Both the position numbers and the translations under genes were made by a program. The notes below the pieces were generated by a model, which was given only the letters and a program-made list of their open reading frames with translations, was not told the DNA's origin and made no database searches. From positions 1 to 18,982 of the forward strand of contig DCSM01000017.1 in NCBI GenBank assembly GCA_002325605.1: a stretch of DNA of 18,982 nt, in the 5' to 3' direction. This stretch comes from Chloroflexaceae bacterium UBA1466 (lineage in GTDB: Bacteria; Chloroflexota; Chloroflexia; Chloroflexales; Chloroflexaceae). Shown one piece after another: positions 1 to 6,885 of the stretch (its first letter is position 1; every line of letters starts with the position of its first letter).

Positions 1-570
1 CACATGAGTCGGCTGGTCAATGACTTGCTCTTACTCTCGCGCTTAGATGCTCAACGCTTAGAATTAGAGCATAAAAAAGTCTTTCTGCCTGATTTGCTGA
101 ATAATGTCTATCGTCAGATGAGCAAATTGGCTGAAGAGCAACAAATCACTATTCAAACTGGCCCTTTAGCAGGGACAATTTGGGGCGACTCGCATCGGCT
201 ACATCAAGTGCTGCTGATTTTGTTAGACAACGCGCTGCGCCACACCCCAGTGGGAGGCCGCATTACGTTGGAAACCCAACCGCAAGGGCGCTTTATTCAA
301 ATCAAGGTGCAAGATACGGGCAGCGGAATTGCGTCTGAACATTTACCGCATATTTTTGAGCGTTTTTACCAAGCTAATAAGAATGAAACTGGCGGAAGTG
401 GGTTAGGACTGTCAATTGCGAAGGCTCTCATCAAAGCCCAACAGGGCCAGATCAGGCTTGAAAGTCAAGTGGGCAAAGGGACGCAAGCCCTTTTGCTCCT
501 GCCCAATGCCAGCGAGACCGATTCGGGCCACGGGCTTTTGGGCCGCAAACTTTCCCGCAAAGTCCCTTAA
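1..570 (+). CDS. Sensor histidine kinase, C-terminal part (5' truncated by window edge)
   Basis: This is the catalytic end of a two-component sensor histidine kinase, which autophosphorylates on a His and passes the phosphate to a response regulator. The reading frame is open at base 1, so the sensor region and the H-box lie outside the window. Counting from the Met at base 4, residues 1-20 are the second helix of the dimerisation domain (SRLVNDLLLLSRLDA). The HATPase_c domain follows. Its N-box is LLDNALRH (73-80, with Asn76), its G1 box DTGSGIA (104-110), its F-box FERFYQ (118-123) and its G2 box GGSGLGLS (130-137). All ATP-binding motifs are intact. The last 20 residues are a non-conserved tail. 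It is a HAMP/PhoR-like class kinase. No response regulator is visible downstream, so any partner should be upstream. Confidence 0.93.
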   Translation, partial: HMSRLVNDLLLLSRLDAQRLELEHKKVFLPDLLNNVYRQMSKLAEEQQITIQTGPLAGTIWGDSHRLHQVLLILLDNALRHTPVGGRITLETQPQGRFIQIKVQDTGSGIASEHLPHIFERFYQANKNETGGSGLGLSIAKALIKAQQGQIRLESQVGKGTQALLLLPNASETDSGHGLLGRKLSRKVP

Positions 571-578
571 ATCACGGA

Positions 579-620
579 GCCAGAAATGTGCTACCATGAA
601 GCGCAACATGGGCTTCTGGC
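579..620. repeat. Imperfect stem-loop, GCCAGAA / TTCTGGC
   Basis: A perfect 7-bp inverted repeat (579-585 and 614-620) encloses 28 nt containing a further weak complementarity (ATGTGC / GCGCAACAT). It fills the gap between the histidine kinase stop and the YciI-like gene. There is no T-run after it, so it is a poor intrinsic terminator. It overlaps a possible -10 element and could instead be an operator or a leader structure. Function unknown. Confidence 0.3.
587..597 (+). promoter_or_regulatory. Possible extended -10 promoter element upstream of the YciI-like gene
   Basis: TGTGCTACCAT reads as an extended -10 (TGn followed by TACCAT). It resembles the element TGTGCTAGGAT that precedes GT1 at 2981-2991. 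No good -35 is seen 16-19 bp upstream. The element lies inside the inverted repeat at 579-620, so a bound regulator or hairpin could affect it. The support is short-motif resemblance only. Confidence 0.22.
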
Positions 621-654
621 ATGTGAAAATCAAACATGAAAGAATCGGTTTGGA

Positions 655-954
655 ATGTCTAGCACGTATGTAATTCAACTAACGATTGTTGTCGAGCGGG
701 CGGTCTATGAGCCTCATCTCCCAGCCCATCTGGCCTACTTGCAAGAGCTAAAACAGCAGGGGAAGCTGCTCTTGTCGGGCCCTTTTGCAGACCGCAGCGG
801 GGGGCTGGTGCTGGTGCAAGCCGCTTCGCGGGCCGAAGCTGAGGCGCTGGCCCAAAACGACCCTTTGGTTCTTAGCGGCGTAGACCGTTATGAGCTAAGG
901 GAATGGCAAATTACGGATGGCCTCTTGGCCCAAAATTTGTTGCCGCCAAGCTAA
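655..954 (+). CDS. YciI-like protein
   Basis: This 99-residue protein has the YciI-like ferredoxin-like fold pattern: an N-terminal strand (YVIQLTIV), then a helix carrying the conserved His (PAHLAYLQEL, His25), then the G-x-L-L-x-SGPFAD turn with Asp46. Next come a strand GGLVLVQA, a helix beginning SRAEAEAL, the DP pair (69-70), and a final strand ending in REW. His25 and Asp46 are the residues usually conserved as the putative active site of the family. Its length matches the usual 90-100 residues. The biochemical role of most YciI proteins is unknown. Some relatives are dehalogenase-like or are fused to sigma-factor partners. It lies 84 bp after the histidine kinase, with no strong ribosome site before the ATG. 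Confidence 0.85.
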   Translation: MSSTYVIQLTIVVERAVYEPHLPAHLAYLQELKQQGKLLLSGPFADRSGGLVLVQAASRAEAEALAQNDPLVLSGVDRYELREWQITDGLLAQNLLPPS

Positions 955-965
955 GGCCCAGAAAC

Positions 966-969
966 GGAG
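966..969 (+). promoter_or_regulatory. Ribosome binding site that fixes the Uma2 start
   Basis: GGAG lies 7 nt before the ATG at 977. The upstream in-frame ATG at 917 lies inside the YciI-like gene, has no such site, and would add 20 residues with no family resemblance. This favours initiation at 977. Confidence 0.45.
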
Positions 970-976
970 TCCGGGG

Positions 977-1810
977 ATGTCAAATTCGCCGAAATCAGTC
1001 CGCAGGTGTTTTGAACTTTCACCTGAACACCTGGATTATCTTTTATTTCTGACTCAAGCGCAGCAGATCACCGAAAATCAGCTTGTGGCAAAAGCGTTGG
1101 ATATTCTGATGAATATCACCGATATGCTTGAGACCCAAGGAAACGAGATTGACTTTCCCTCGCTGTCCTCCGAGACGCTCCAACAAATCTGGGGGCGAAA
1201 CGCCCCGTTGCCCAAACCCGAAGAGCGCCACATCAAAATGACCTACGAAGATTTTTTGGAATGGGCCGACCCAGATATGCTGACGGAGTGGGTTGATGGG
1301 GAAGTGATTATTGCCAGCCCTTCAAAGGATAAGGGGCTGGTCGTGCGCGAATTTATCCACAATGTTTTGCGGATTTTCGTGGGGGTCAACAAGCTCGGCA
1401 TTATGCGTGTAGCCCGTTTTCAGATGAAGTTAGCGCGTTCGGGGCGCGAGCCAGATTTGCTTTTTGTTTCGACAGAACACTTAGATCGGTTGAAAGCTAC
1501 CTACTTGGATGGCCCTGCGGATTTGGTGGTCGAGATTTCGTCGCCTGAAAGCCTGCCGCGAGATCGGGGGGAAAAATTTTACGAGTATGAGCAGGCCCGA
1601 ATTCCTGAATATTGGCTGCTTGACCCTGTGCGGCGCTGGGCCGAATTTTATACGCTGGGCCCCAGCGGGCACTACCAGATTATCACCGCCGGCACGAACG
1701 GCATTGCTCATTCGCATGTAATTCGGGGTTTTTGGCTGCGAATTGAATGGCTTTGGGAACCTCCGCAAATTTTGCAAACCCTGCGCGAGTTAGAGCTAAT
1801 TACGGCTTAA
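977..1810 (+). CDS. Uma2-family (DUF820) PD-(D/E)XK nuclease-like protein with extra N-terminal helical region
   Basis: Residues 86-265 match the Uma2/DUF820 restriction-endonuclease-like fold. Visible motifs are MTYEDFLEW, the strand WVDGEVI with Glu109, REPDLLFVS with Asp160, ADLVVEISSPES with Glu186, and DRGEKFYEYEQARIPEYWLLDP with Lys200. These give a full acidic/Lys set of the PD-(D/E)XK type. The family is very abundant in cyanobacteria and Chloroflexota, and the cellular role of most members is unknown. Residues 1-80 are additional. LSPEHLDYLLFLTQAQQITENQ reads like a helix-turn-helix stretch similar to ribbon-helix-helix antitoxin ends, but this is an inference. The start at 977 was chosen because of GGAG at 966-969. 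The caspase-like gene follows 48 bp later. Confidence 0.88.
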   Translation: MSNSPKSVRRCFELSPEHLDYLLFLTQAQQITENQLVAKALDILMNITDMLETQGNEIDFPSLSSETLQQIWGRNAPLPKPEERHIKMTYEDFLEWADPDMLTEWVDGEVIIASPSKDKGLVVREFIHNVLRIFVGVNKLGIMRVARFQMKLARSGREPDLLFVSTEHLDRLKATYLDGPADLVVEISSPESLPRDRGEKFYEYEQARIPEYWLLDPVRRWAEFYTLGPSGHYQIITAGTNGIAHSHVIRGFWLRIEWLWEPPQILQTLRELELITA

Positions 1811-1858
1811 TTTGGGGGGTACTTTCTTGGAAGTAGAAGTAAGGGAGCCTCTTTTGCC

Positions 1859-2944
1859 ATGAGCCAGCCTATGCAGTTTCGAGCGGCCCGGGCCTTGGTT
1901 ATTGGGGTGGGAGATTATCTGCACCCGCGTTTGGCAAACCTTCCCGCCACAACCCGCGACGCGCAGGCTTTGGCGGGCGTGCTTAGTGACCCTTTGCAAG
2001 GGGGCTACCCGCAAGGTACGGTTACGCAACTCATTGGGGAGCAAGCTTCCCTGGAAAACATGCGAAAGGCCCTGCGTGATCTGGCTCAACAAGCGACCTT
2101 TGAGATGACGGTGGTGATCTTCTTTTCGGGCCATGGGGCGCAGACTACCATTAAGGGGCAACATTCGGCTTTTCTGTGTCCCCGCGAAGCTGACTTGCGC
2201 GATTTGCCCCAGACGGCTCTGGCGGCCACCGAGTTTAGCAACCTTCTGAGCGCGATTCGGGCCAATAAGGTCTTAGTTCTGATTGACGCTTGCCATGCGG
2301 CGGGGGCCGCCGATTTTAAGGCTGCTGCGCCTGACGCGAACGTTGTCCAGACGGGGTTGCCCGAAACCTATTACACCGACCTTAGTCAACAGACGGGCCG
2401 CGTCATTATTGCTTCGTCGCGGGAAAATCAACTTTCCTACGTGCGGGGGGAAATGAGTCTTTTTACCTCCCTCTTAGTGCAAGCTTTGAAGGGCGAGGCG
2501 GCCATTCGGGGGGACAACCTTGTTCATGTCTTAGACATTTTTCATTACCTTAGCGAAGAAGTACCAAAGGTCGAAGCCAAACAAACGCCGATTCTCAAGG
2601 TCAAGAACTTAGATTTGAATTTTCCTGTTGCGCTTGCACCCTTTGGGCAACGAGGGCAAATCCGGCCTTCGGCTGGCCCAAAAGGGCTGGAAGCGCTTAG
2701 GGATGAGCTTGTCTATAACCCGATTATGGGCGCGAAAGCGCTTAGTGCTTATGTGGCGACGCGCCCTGATTTAGCCGCCAAACGCAGCGAAATTGATCTT
2801 CGCCGGGCGCAACTTCTTGAAATTCAGCAGAATGAAGACCTTTTTGGGGCCATTACAAATGATGAGAAGGTCGCCAAAGCGCGAGCCGTCGTGGGCTTAT
2901 TGCGAATTCTGCTGGCCCTGGAGCGCGGGCCAGAGGAATTGTAA
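1859..2944 (+). CDS. Caspase-family (peptidase C14, p20-like) protein
   Basis: This is a soluble 361-residue cysteine peptidase of the caspase fold. ARALVIGVGDY (10-20) is the first core strand and NLPATTRDAQALAGVL is the conserved helix. The catalytic His is His92 in FFSGHGAQ and the catalytic Cys is Cys145 in LIDACHAAG. RVIIASSRENQLSY and GEMSLFTSLLVQAL complete the core up to about residue 262. The dyad is intact, so an active protease is expected, of metacaspase or orthocaspase type with unknown specificity. Residues 265-361 form a separate helix-rich tail without recognised motifs. In related proteins this position is often occupied by an adaptor or effector-associated domain. There is no signal peptide or membrane helix. 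AAGGGAG at 1841-1847 precedes the ATG by 11 nt; a second ATG lies four codons in. Confidence 0.9.
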   Translation: MSQPMQFRAARALVIGVGDYLHPRLANLPATTRDAQALAGVLSDPLQGGYPQGTVTQLIGEQASLENMRKALRDLAQQATFEMTVVIFFSGHGAQTTIKGQHSAFLCPREADLRDLPQTALAATEFSNLLSAIRANKVLVLIDACHAAGAADFKAAAPDANVVQTGLPETYYTDLSQQTGRVIIASSRENQLSYVRGEMSLFTSLLVQALKGEAAIRGDNLVHVLDIFHYLSEEVPKVEAKQTPILKVKNLDLNFPVALAPFGQRGQIRPSAGPKGLEALRDELVYNPIMGAKALSAYVATRPDLAAKRSEIDLRRAQLLEIQQNEDLFGAITNDEKVAKARAVVGLLRILLALERGPEEL

Positions 2945-2962
2945 GCTAGTTTGCCCGCAAAA

Positions 2963-2991
2963 TTGCAAAGGTTGGGGGATTGTGCTAGGAT
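2963..2991 (+). promoter_or_regulatory. Candidate sigma70-type promoter for the GT/kinase array
   Basis: TTGCAA at 2963-2968 and TAGGAT at 2986-2991 are separated by exactly 17 bp. TG at 2983-2984 gives an extended -10. Each hexamer matches four of six consensus bases. It is the only credible promoter in the 58-bp gap before GT1. If used, transcription would begin only a few bases before the GT1 ATG at 3003, implying a near-leaderless message. That fits the lack of a clear Shine-Dalgarno there. Confidence 0.35.
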
Positions 2992-3002
2992 AGGGCCCAG
3001 CG

Positions 3003-5012
3003 ATGAAGATCTACCCCAAAAGCATGAGCCAGACCTGGCTTTTTCTCAGTTACCTTGTCATTGGGCTGGGAGCTTTCCTCCCCCGTCTCTTCGATTTGGG
3101 AACCTTTGGCCATACTGACGAACTTAATTTTTGGCTCAAACGTTCCTATATCTTCTTGGAAGCTATCCAAAAAGGGAATTTTGCGGGAACTGTCATCGCG
3201 GCTCACCCTGGCGTTACCACCATGTGGCTGGGAAGTTGGGGGATTTTGCTCCGCCGCTTCGTAGTCGGCCAAACCGATTCCTTCCCGCTTATCCTCACCT
3301 TTCTGCGCTTGCCCGTTGTCCTGACGCATAGCTGTGGGATTGTGTTGGGCTATTGGCTTCTTAGACAACTCTTCGCTCCTCGAATCGCTTTTCTGGCCGC
3401 AATTCTTTGGGCCACAGACCCCTTTGTCACGGCATCTAATCGGATTTTGCACGTTGACGGACTAATGGGAACCTTCCTGATCCTTAGCTTGTTGGCCGCT
3501 TGCATCTATTGGAATCATAAACCCTCTACCTTAACTTTGATTCTATCGGGAAGCTGTGGAAGCTTGGCCCTTCTCAGTAAGTCGCCTGCTTTAGCAATCC
3601 TTCCCACGGTCTTAGTAATCGCTCTGACAGCTACTTCGCTCAAAGAAGGGAAAGAAGGGAAAATCAAAAAGCTTCTTTCGCTCGGCGGATGGGGAAGCGC
3701 TTTTGGCTTGACAACGCTCTTGGTTTGGCCAGCGGTCTGGGCTGCACCCCAAGCGGTTTATGCCCAACTGCGCGTGGGGGTGGAAGTTGAAGGGTCTGCG
3801 CCCCACGTGATTGGCAACTACTTTCTAGGGCGACCTGATGCCGTCCCTGGCCCGCTCTTTTATCCCGTAGCCCTTGCTTTTCGCCTGACTCCTTGGGCGC
3901 TGCTTGGGTTGTTTCTTTTACCCTTTTCCCGTTCATTGAAGGAAATGAAAGGGAAAGATTTAGCGATCTTAGCGGGCTTCTCGATTCTTTTCATCGCTTC
4001 TATGACCCCATTCCCAAAGAAGCTTAACCGTTACCTTAGCCCAATCTTTCCCCTTATTGACATTCTAGCTGCGGTAGGTTTGGCATGGGGTGCAAACTTC
4101 TTTCGCAAAGGTCAGACCTTTACCATCTTGCTCATTACGCTGGTCGCTGGCGCAAATGCAGCTTGGTATCACCCTTATGGTGTGGTCTACTTTAATCCGC
4201 TTCTTGGGGGCGATTTGGTTGGCGCTAATACCTTCTTGACGGGTGAGGGCGAAGGGATGGGTGAAACTGCGGTTTGGCTTAATCAGCAGCCAGATCTAAC
4301 GGGGGTGAAGGTTGTGAGTACGATGACTCAATCGCTCCAACCTTTTTTGCGAAGGGGCGCACAAATTGCTTCCCCCACCAAAGACCGTAAACTTCCCCCA
4401 CAGACGGGCTATGTTGTCATCTATGTGCGCCATATTATTCGTGGCCTTGACGCTCCCTTCAATCAATTTTACCCTCAACAAACGCCCTTGCATGTCGTGA
4501 AGCTTCATGGTCTACCTTACGTCTTTATTTACCAAGTTCCTCCCCCTATCGCGCAGCCGATGCAAGCTACCTTTGGTCAAGCCATTGCTTTGCACGGTTA
4601 TGAAGGAGATACTTCTGGGATCAGGGAGAAAGGGAGCTTTACGGTGAAATTGCAATGGCAAAGGCCCCTTACTGCGACGGTGGCTCTTCCCGCCGATGCT
4701 TTTCTTTTTTTGCATCTGCTTGATGCTCAGGGAACGATGGTCGCGCAAGCTGAAATCCCAGTTAAACAACTTACTTCCACTAACCTTTGGCAACGAAGGA
4801 GCGAAAACGCTAGTTATCCTTTGGCTGTCCCAACTAACCTTTCACCTGGGCCTTATTGGCTAACGTTAGGTTTTTTTCACGCACCAGACGCAACACGGCT
4901 TCCCCTTTTGGCTGCTTATTCGCTCTCTTCTGCGGGGCCCAAAGATGGCGAAAATGCCCTTCTCCTTGGCCCCTTCACCTTTGAAGAGGAACGGGATGCT
5001 CATTTGCCTTAA
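3003..5012 (+). CDS. GT1: GT39/PMT-like membrane glycosyltransferase with C-terminal beta-sandwich
   Basis: This is a 669-residue polytopic membrane protein of the GT-C superfamily (PMT_2/ArnT-like). Members move a sugar from a polyprenyl-phosphate carrier to an acceptor on the outer face of the membrane. After the first helix (TWLFLSYLVIGLGAFLP) comes the extracytoplasmic loop with the acidic pair Asp39-Glu40 (GHTDELNFW), the position of the DE catalytic motif of PMTs. It is followed by HPGVTTMWLG (68-77), WATDPF (136-141), LHVDGL (149-154) and about ten membrane helices. KKLNRYL precedes the last ones. From about residue 515 the protein is an extracytoplasmic beta-rich domain (LFLHLLDAQGTMVAQAE, PYWLTLGFF). 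Donor and acceptor cannot be read from the sequence. It is the first gene of the array and overlaps kinase1 by 17 nt. Confidence 0.9.
   Translation: MKIYPKSMSQTWLFLSYLVIGLGAFLPRLFDLGTFGHTDELNFWLKRSYIFLEAIQKGNFAGTVIAAHPGVTTMWLGSWGILLRRFVVGQTDSFPLILTFLRLPVVLTHSCGIVLGYWLLRQLFAPRIAFLAAILWATDPFVTASNRILHVDGLMGTFLILSLLAACIYWNHKPSTLTLILSGSCGSLALLSKSPALAILPTVLVIALTATSLKEGKEGKIKKLLSLGGWGSAFGLTTLLVWPAVWAAPQAVYAQLRVGVEVEGSAPHVIGNYFLGRPDAVPGPLFYPVALAFRLTPWALLGLFLLPFSRSLKEMKGKDLAILAGFSILFIASMTPFPKKLNRYLSPIFPLIDILAAVGLAWGANFFRKGQTFTILLITLVAGANAAWYHPYGVVYFNPLLGGDLVGANTFLTGEGEGMGETAVWLNQQPDLTGVKVVSTMTQSLQPFLRRGAQIASPTKDRKLPPQTGYVVIYVRHIIRGLDAPFNQFYPQQTPLHVVKLHGLPYVFIYQVPPPIAQPMQATFGQAIALHGYEGDTSGIREKGSFTVKLQWQRPLTATVALPADAFLFLHLLDAQGTMVAQAEIPVKQLTSTNLWQRRSENASYPLAVPTNLSPGPYWLTLGFFHAPDATRLPLLAAYSLSSAGPKDGENALLLGPFTFEEERDAHLP
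4985..4990 (+). promoter_or_regulatory. Ribosome binding site for kinase1 inside the GT1 end
   Basis: AGAGGA lies 5 nt before the ATG at 4996, within the last codons of GT1. It supports 4996 as the start rather than the in-frame ATG at 4945. The start at 4996 gives an MLICL N-terminus identical in style to kinases 2 and 3. The arrangement suggests that kinase1 translation is coupled to GT1. Confidence 0.5.
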
Positions 5013-6885
5013 CCAAAATCAGAACCTAGTCTGTGGCACAGAAAACCAGGATAAGGCCCACTATTGCCGCCTTTGTGGGCAACCTTTGCGCCAAACTTTG
5101 CAACTTCACAACCCTGGCGCGAAAGTAGGGCCCTACCGGATCTTGCAACTGATTGGGTGGGGCGGCTTTGGGGCCGTCTATGAGACCCAAGTTGTGGCGC
5201 GGCCCGATGTCCGAGTCGCGCTTAAAGAGACCTTTGATTCGTCTTCCTTTCATGCGGTGGAGCGCGAGTTTCGGGTTCTGCACAACTTGTGTCAGCCTAA
5301 TCTGCCGCGCTATTTAGAGACCTTTGTCGCTAAAGGGATCAGTTACCTGGTAATGGAATTTGTCCCTGGCCAAAGTTTAGAGGAGATTCTCAAGAAGGGG
5401 CCGGTCTCAGAAAAGTTGGCCCTTTTCTACATTGAGCAACTTTGCGACGCGCTAAGTTACCTCCATGGGCAAGCCCAGCCGATCATTCACCGGGATATTA
5501 AGCCTGCTAATATCCTTCTAACCCCCAAAGGTCTGATTAAGTTGGTAGATTTTGGGTTAGTGAAGCAAGTAGGCCCAGGTCAGACTAGCCCTTCGATTCG
5601 AGCTATTTCCCTTCCCTACTCAGCGCCAGAGCAATGGAGCGGAGGAACAGATCAACGGAGTGATCTCTATAGCTTAGGCGCGACTCTTTACCACCTTCTC
5701 ACAGGCTACCCACCGCCAAGTGCTACAGACCGTTCGCTTAATTCTTCCGATTCCCTTCAGCCCCCACAAGTCTACAATCCAGAAATCACGCCCCACGTTG
5801 CCCAAGCTATTCTTACCGCGATGAACTTGAAGCGGGAGAATCGCTATCCAAACGTTGAACTTTTGCGGGAAGCTTTGCAAGGTCGAATAAAACGCTCTTC
5901 CTTTGGTACGAACATCTTGGTTCCCCCAGCTTCGGCCCCTACTTTGGGCCCGACCATCCGCATGGCCCAAAAGCAACCGAGCTTTAGTCAAGCCGTTGCG
6001 CCCCAAATTGCCCAGGTTCAACCGACGCTGCGCTTGCAAGGGCATACGCGGCCCGTCTTCTGTGTAACCTTTAGCCCCGACGGGTGCAAAATAGCTAGTG
6101 GAAGTAGTGATCAAACGGTGCGGGTCTGGCGCGTTGCGGAGGGGAAGCTCTGCCACAGCTTGAGGGGAAAGAGCTGGTTTCGAGCGGTAACTTTCAGCCC
6201 TGATAACCACTTCTTCGTAGGGGCTGGCGAGGATGAGATCATCGTCTGGAGCGCAACTGATGGGCACTTAGTGCAACGGTTTGCGGCAAAGACCAAAGGG
6301 CTTAACAGCCTAGCTTTCAGCTCAGATGGGCAATTGCTGACCCTTGGCGGGAATAATACCCTCATTTGCCCTTGGCCCCTTGAGATGAATGCTTCTGGGA
6401 TAAAGGTTATCTTAGAAGGGGTAGAAGTAGCGGCGGTGGCCTTTAGTCCCGATGGGGAATTTCTGGTCACGGGTGGAAGTCATCAACCTCTCATTCTTTG
6501 GCGCGTTGCTGATGGGGCTTTGTTAAAGACTTTCCCTGACCATTCAAACGAGGCCTATTGTTTAGCTTGGCAACCTGGGGGAACGATCTTAGCCAGTAGC
6601 GGGCCCGATTCTAAGGTCTACCTTTGGGATATATTTGAGGGCCGTCAAGTACTTGCGTTGCAAAAGCATACCAGTGGAGTACGCAGCCTGGCTTGGAGTC
6701 CCGATGGTCATATCCTAGCAAGCGGAGGTAGTGATATGCTTGTGAATTTTTGGGGTGTTCCCAATGGGCAATTACTTCACACCTTGCGGGGGCATAGTGG
6801 GGTTGCGTGGGGGCCAAACCCGACCACGCTTGCCACTTGGGGGAAAGATAATGGCATTCAACTTTGGGAAGTAAAGTATAAGTGA
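4996..6885 (+). CDS. Kinase1: zinc-ribbon Ser/Thr protein kinase with seven WD40 repeats
   Basis: A cytosolic 629-residue kinase. Residues 1-32 form a zinc ribbon with Cys4, Cys13, Cys24 and Cys27. The kinase domain (48-295) is complete: glycine loop IGWGGFGAVY (53-62), Lys77 in VALKE, alpha-C Glu91, HRDIKPAN (165-172), DFG (185-187), APE (210-212) and the SDLYSLGATLYHLLTG helix. A Pro/Ala/Gln-rich linker (300-345) leads to a beta-propeller (346-626). Seven blades can be counted by their closing strands (VRVW, IIVW, LICPW, LILW, VYLW, VNFW, IQLW); the last is about ten residues short. The propeller probably binds partners or substrates. There is no membrane helix, so the link to the membrane would have to come from GT1/GT2. 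Its TGA overlaps the GTG start of GT2 by 4 nt. Confidence 0.94.
   Translation: MLICLNQNQNLVCGTENQDKAHYCRLCGQPLRQTLQLHNPGAKVGPYRILQLIGWGGFGAVYETQVVARPDVRVALKETFDSSSFHAVEREFRVLHNLCQPNLPRYLETFVAKGISYLVMEFVPGQSLEEILKKGPVSEKLALFYIEQLCDALSYLHGQAQPIIHRDIKPANILLTPKGLIKLVDFGLVKQVGPGQTSPSIRAISLPYSAPEQWSGGTDQRSDLYSLGATLYHLLTGYPPPSATDRSLNSSDSLQPPQVYNPEITPHVAQAILTAMNLKRENRYPNVELLREALQGRIKRSSFGTNILVPPASAPTLGPTIRMAQKQPSFSQAVAPQIAQVQPTLRLQGHTRPVFCVTFSPDGCKIASGSSDQTVRVWRVAEGKLCHSLRGKSWFRAVTFSPDNHFFVGAGEDEIIVWSATDGHLVQRFAAKTKGLNSLAFSSDGQLLTLGGNNTLICPWPLEMNASGIKVILEGVEVAAVAFSPDGEFLVTGGSHQPLILWRVADGALLKTFPDHSNEAYCLAWQPGGTILASSGPDSKVYLWDIFEGRQVLALQKHTSGVRSLAWSPDGHILASGGSDMLVNFWGVPNGQLLHTLRGHSGVAWGPNPTTLATWGKDNGIQLWEVKYK

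Noticed and set aside
917..976. Longer start for the Uma2 protein
   Set aside because: It overlaps the YciI-like gene, has no ribosome site, and the added residues look like out-of-frame translation.
1820..1835. Near-palindrome TACTTTCTTGGAAGTA before the caspase gene
   Set aside because: Short and imperfect; it could arise by chance and no promoter is visible next to it.
1..2944. Anti-phage defence island (nuclease + caspase + kinases)
   Set aside because: Uma2 and caspase genes alone are common in such genomes. No sensor, toxin or nucleotide-signalling gene of a known defence system is present, and the kinases are tied to glycosyltransferases instead.
2985..3452. 155-residue open frame on the minus strand over the GT1 start
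   Set aside because: It is antisense to the conserved GT1 N-terminus, has low-complexity polar composition and no recognisable domain.
4945..4995. Longer start for kinase1
   Set aside because: The 17 extra residues are read out of frame from the GT1 tail and are unlike the MLICL starts of kinases 2 and 3; a good ribosome site precedes 4996.
5674..6267. 197-residue open frame on the minus strand inside kinase1
   Set aside because: It lies fully inside the kinase/WD40 coding region, shows no family motifs, and is explained as an antisense shadow of a clearly conserved protein.
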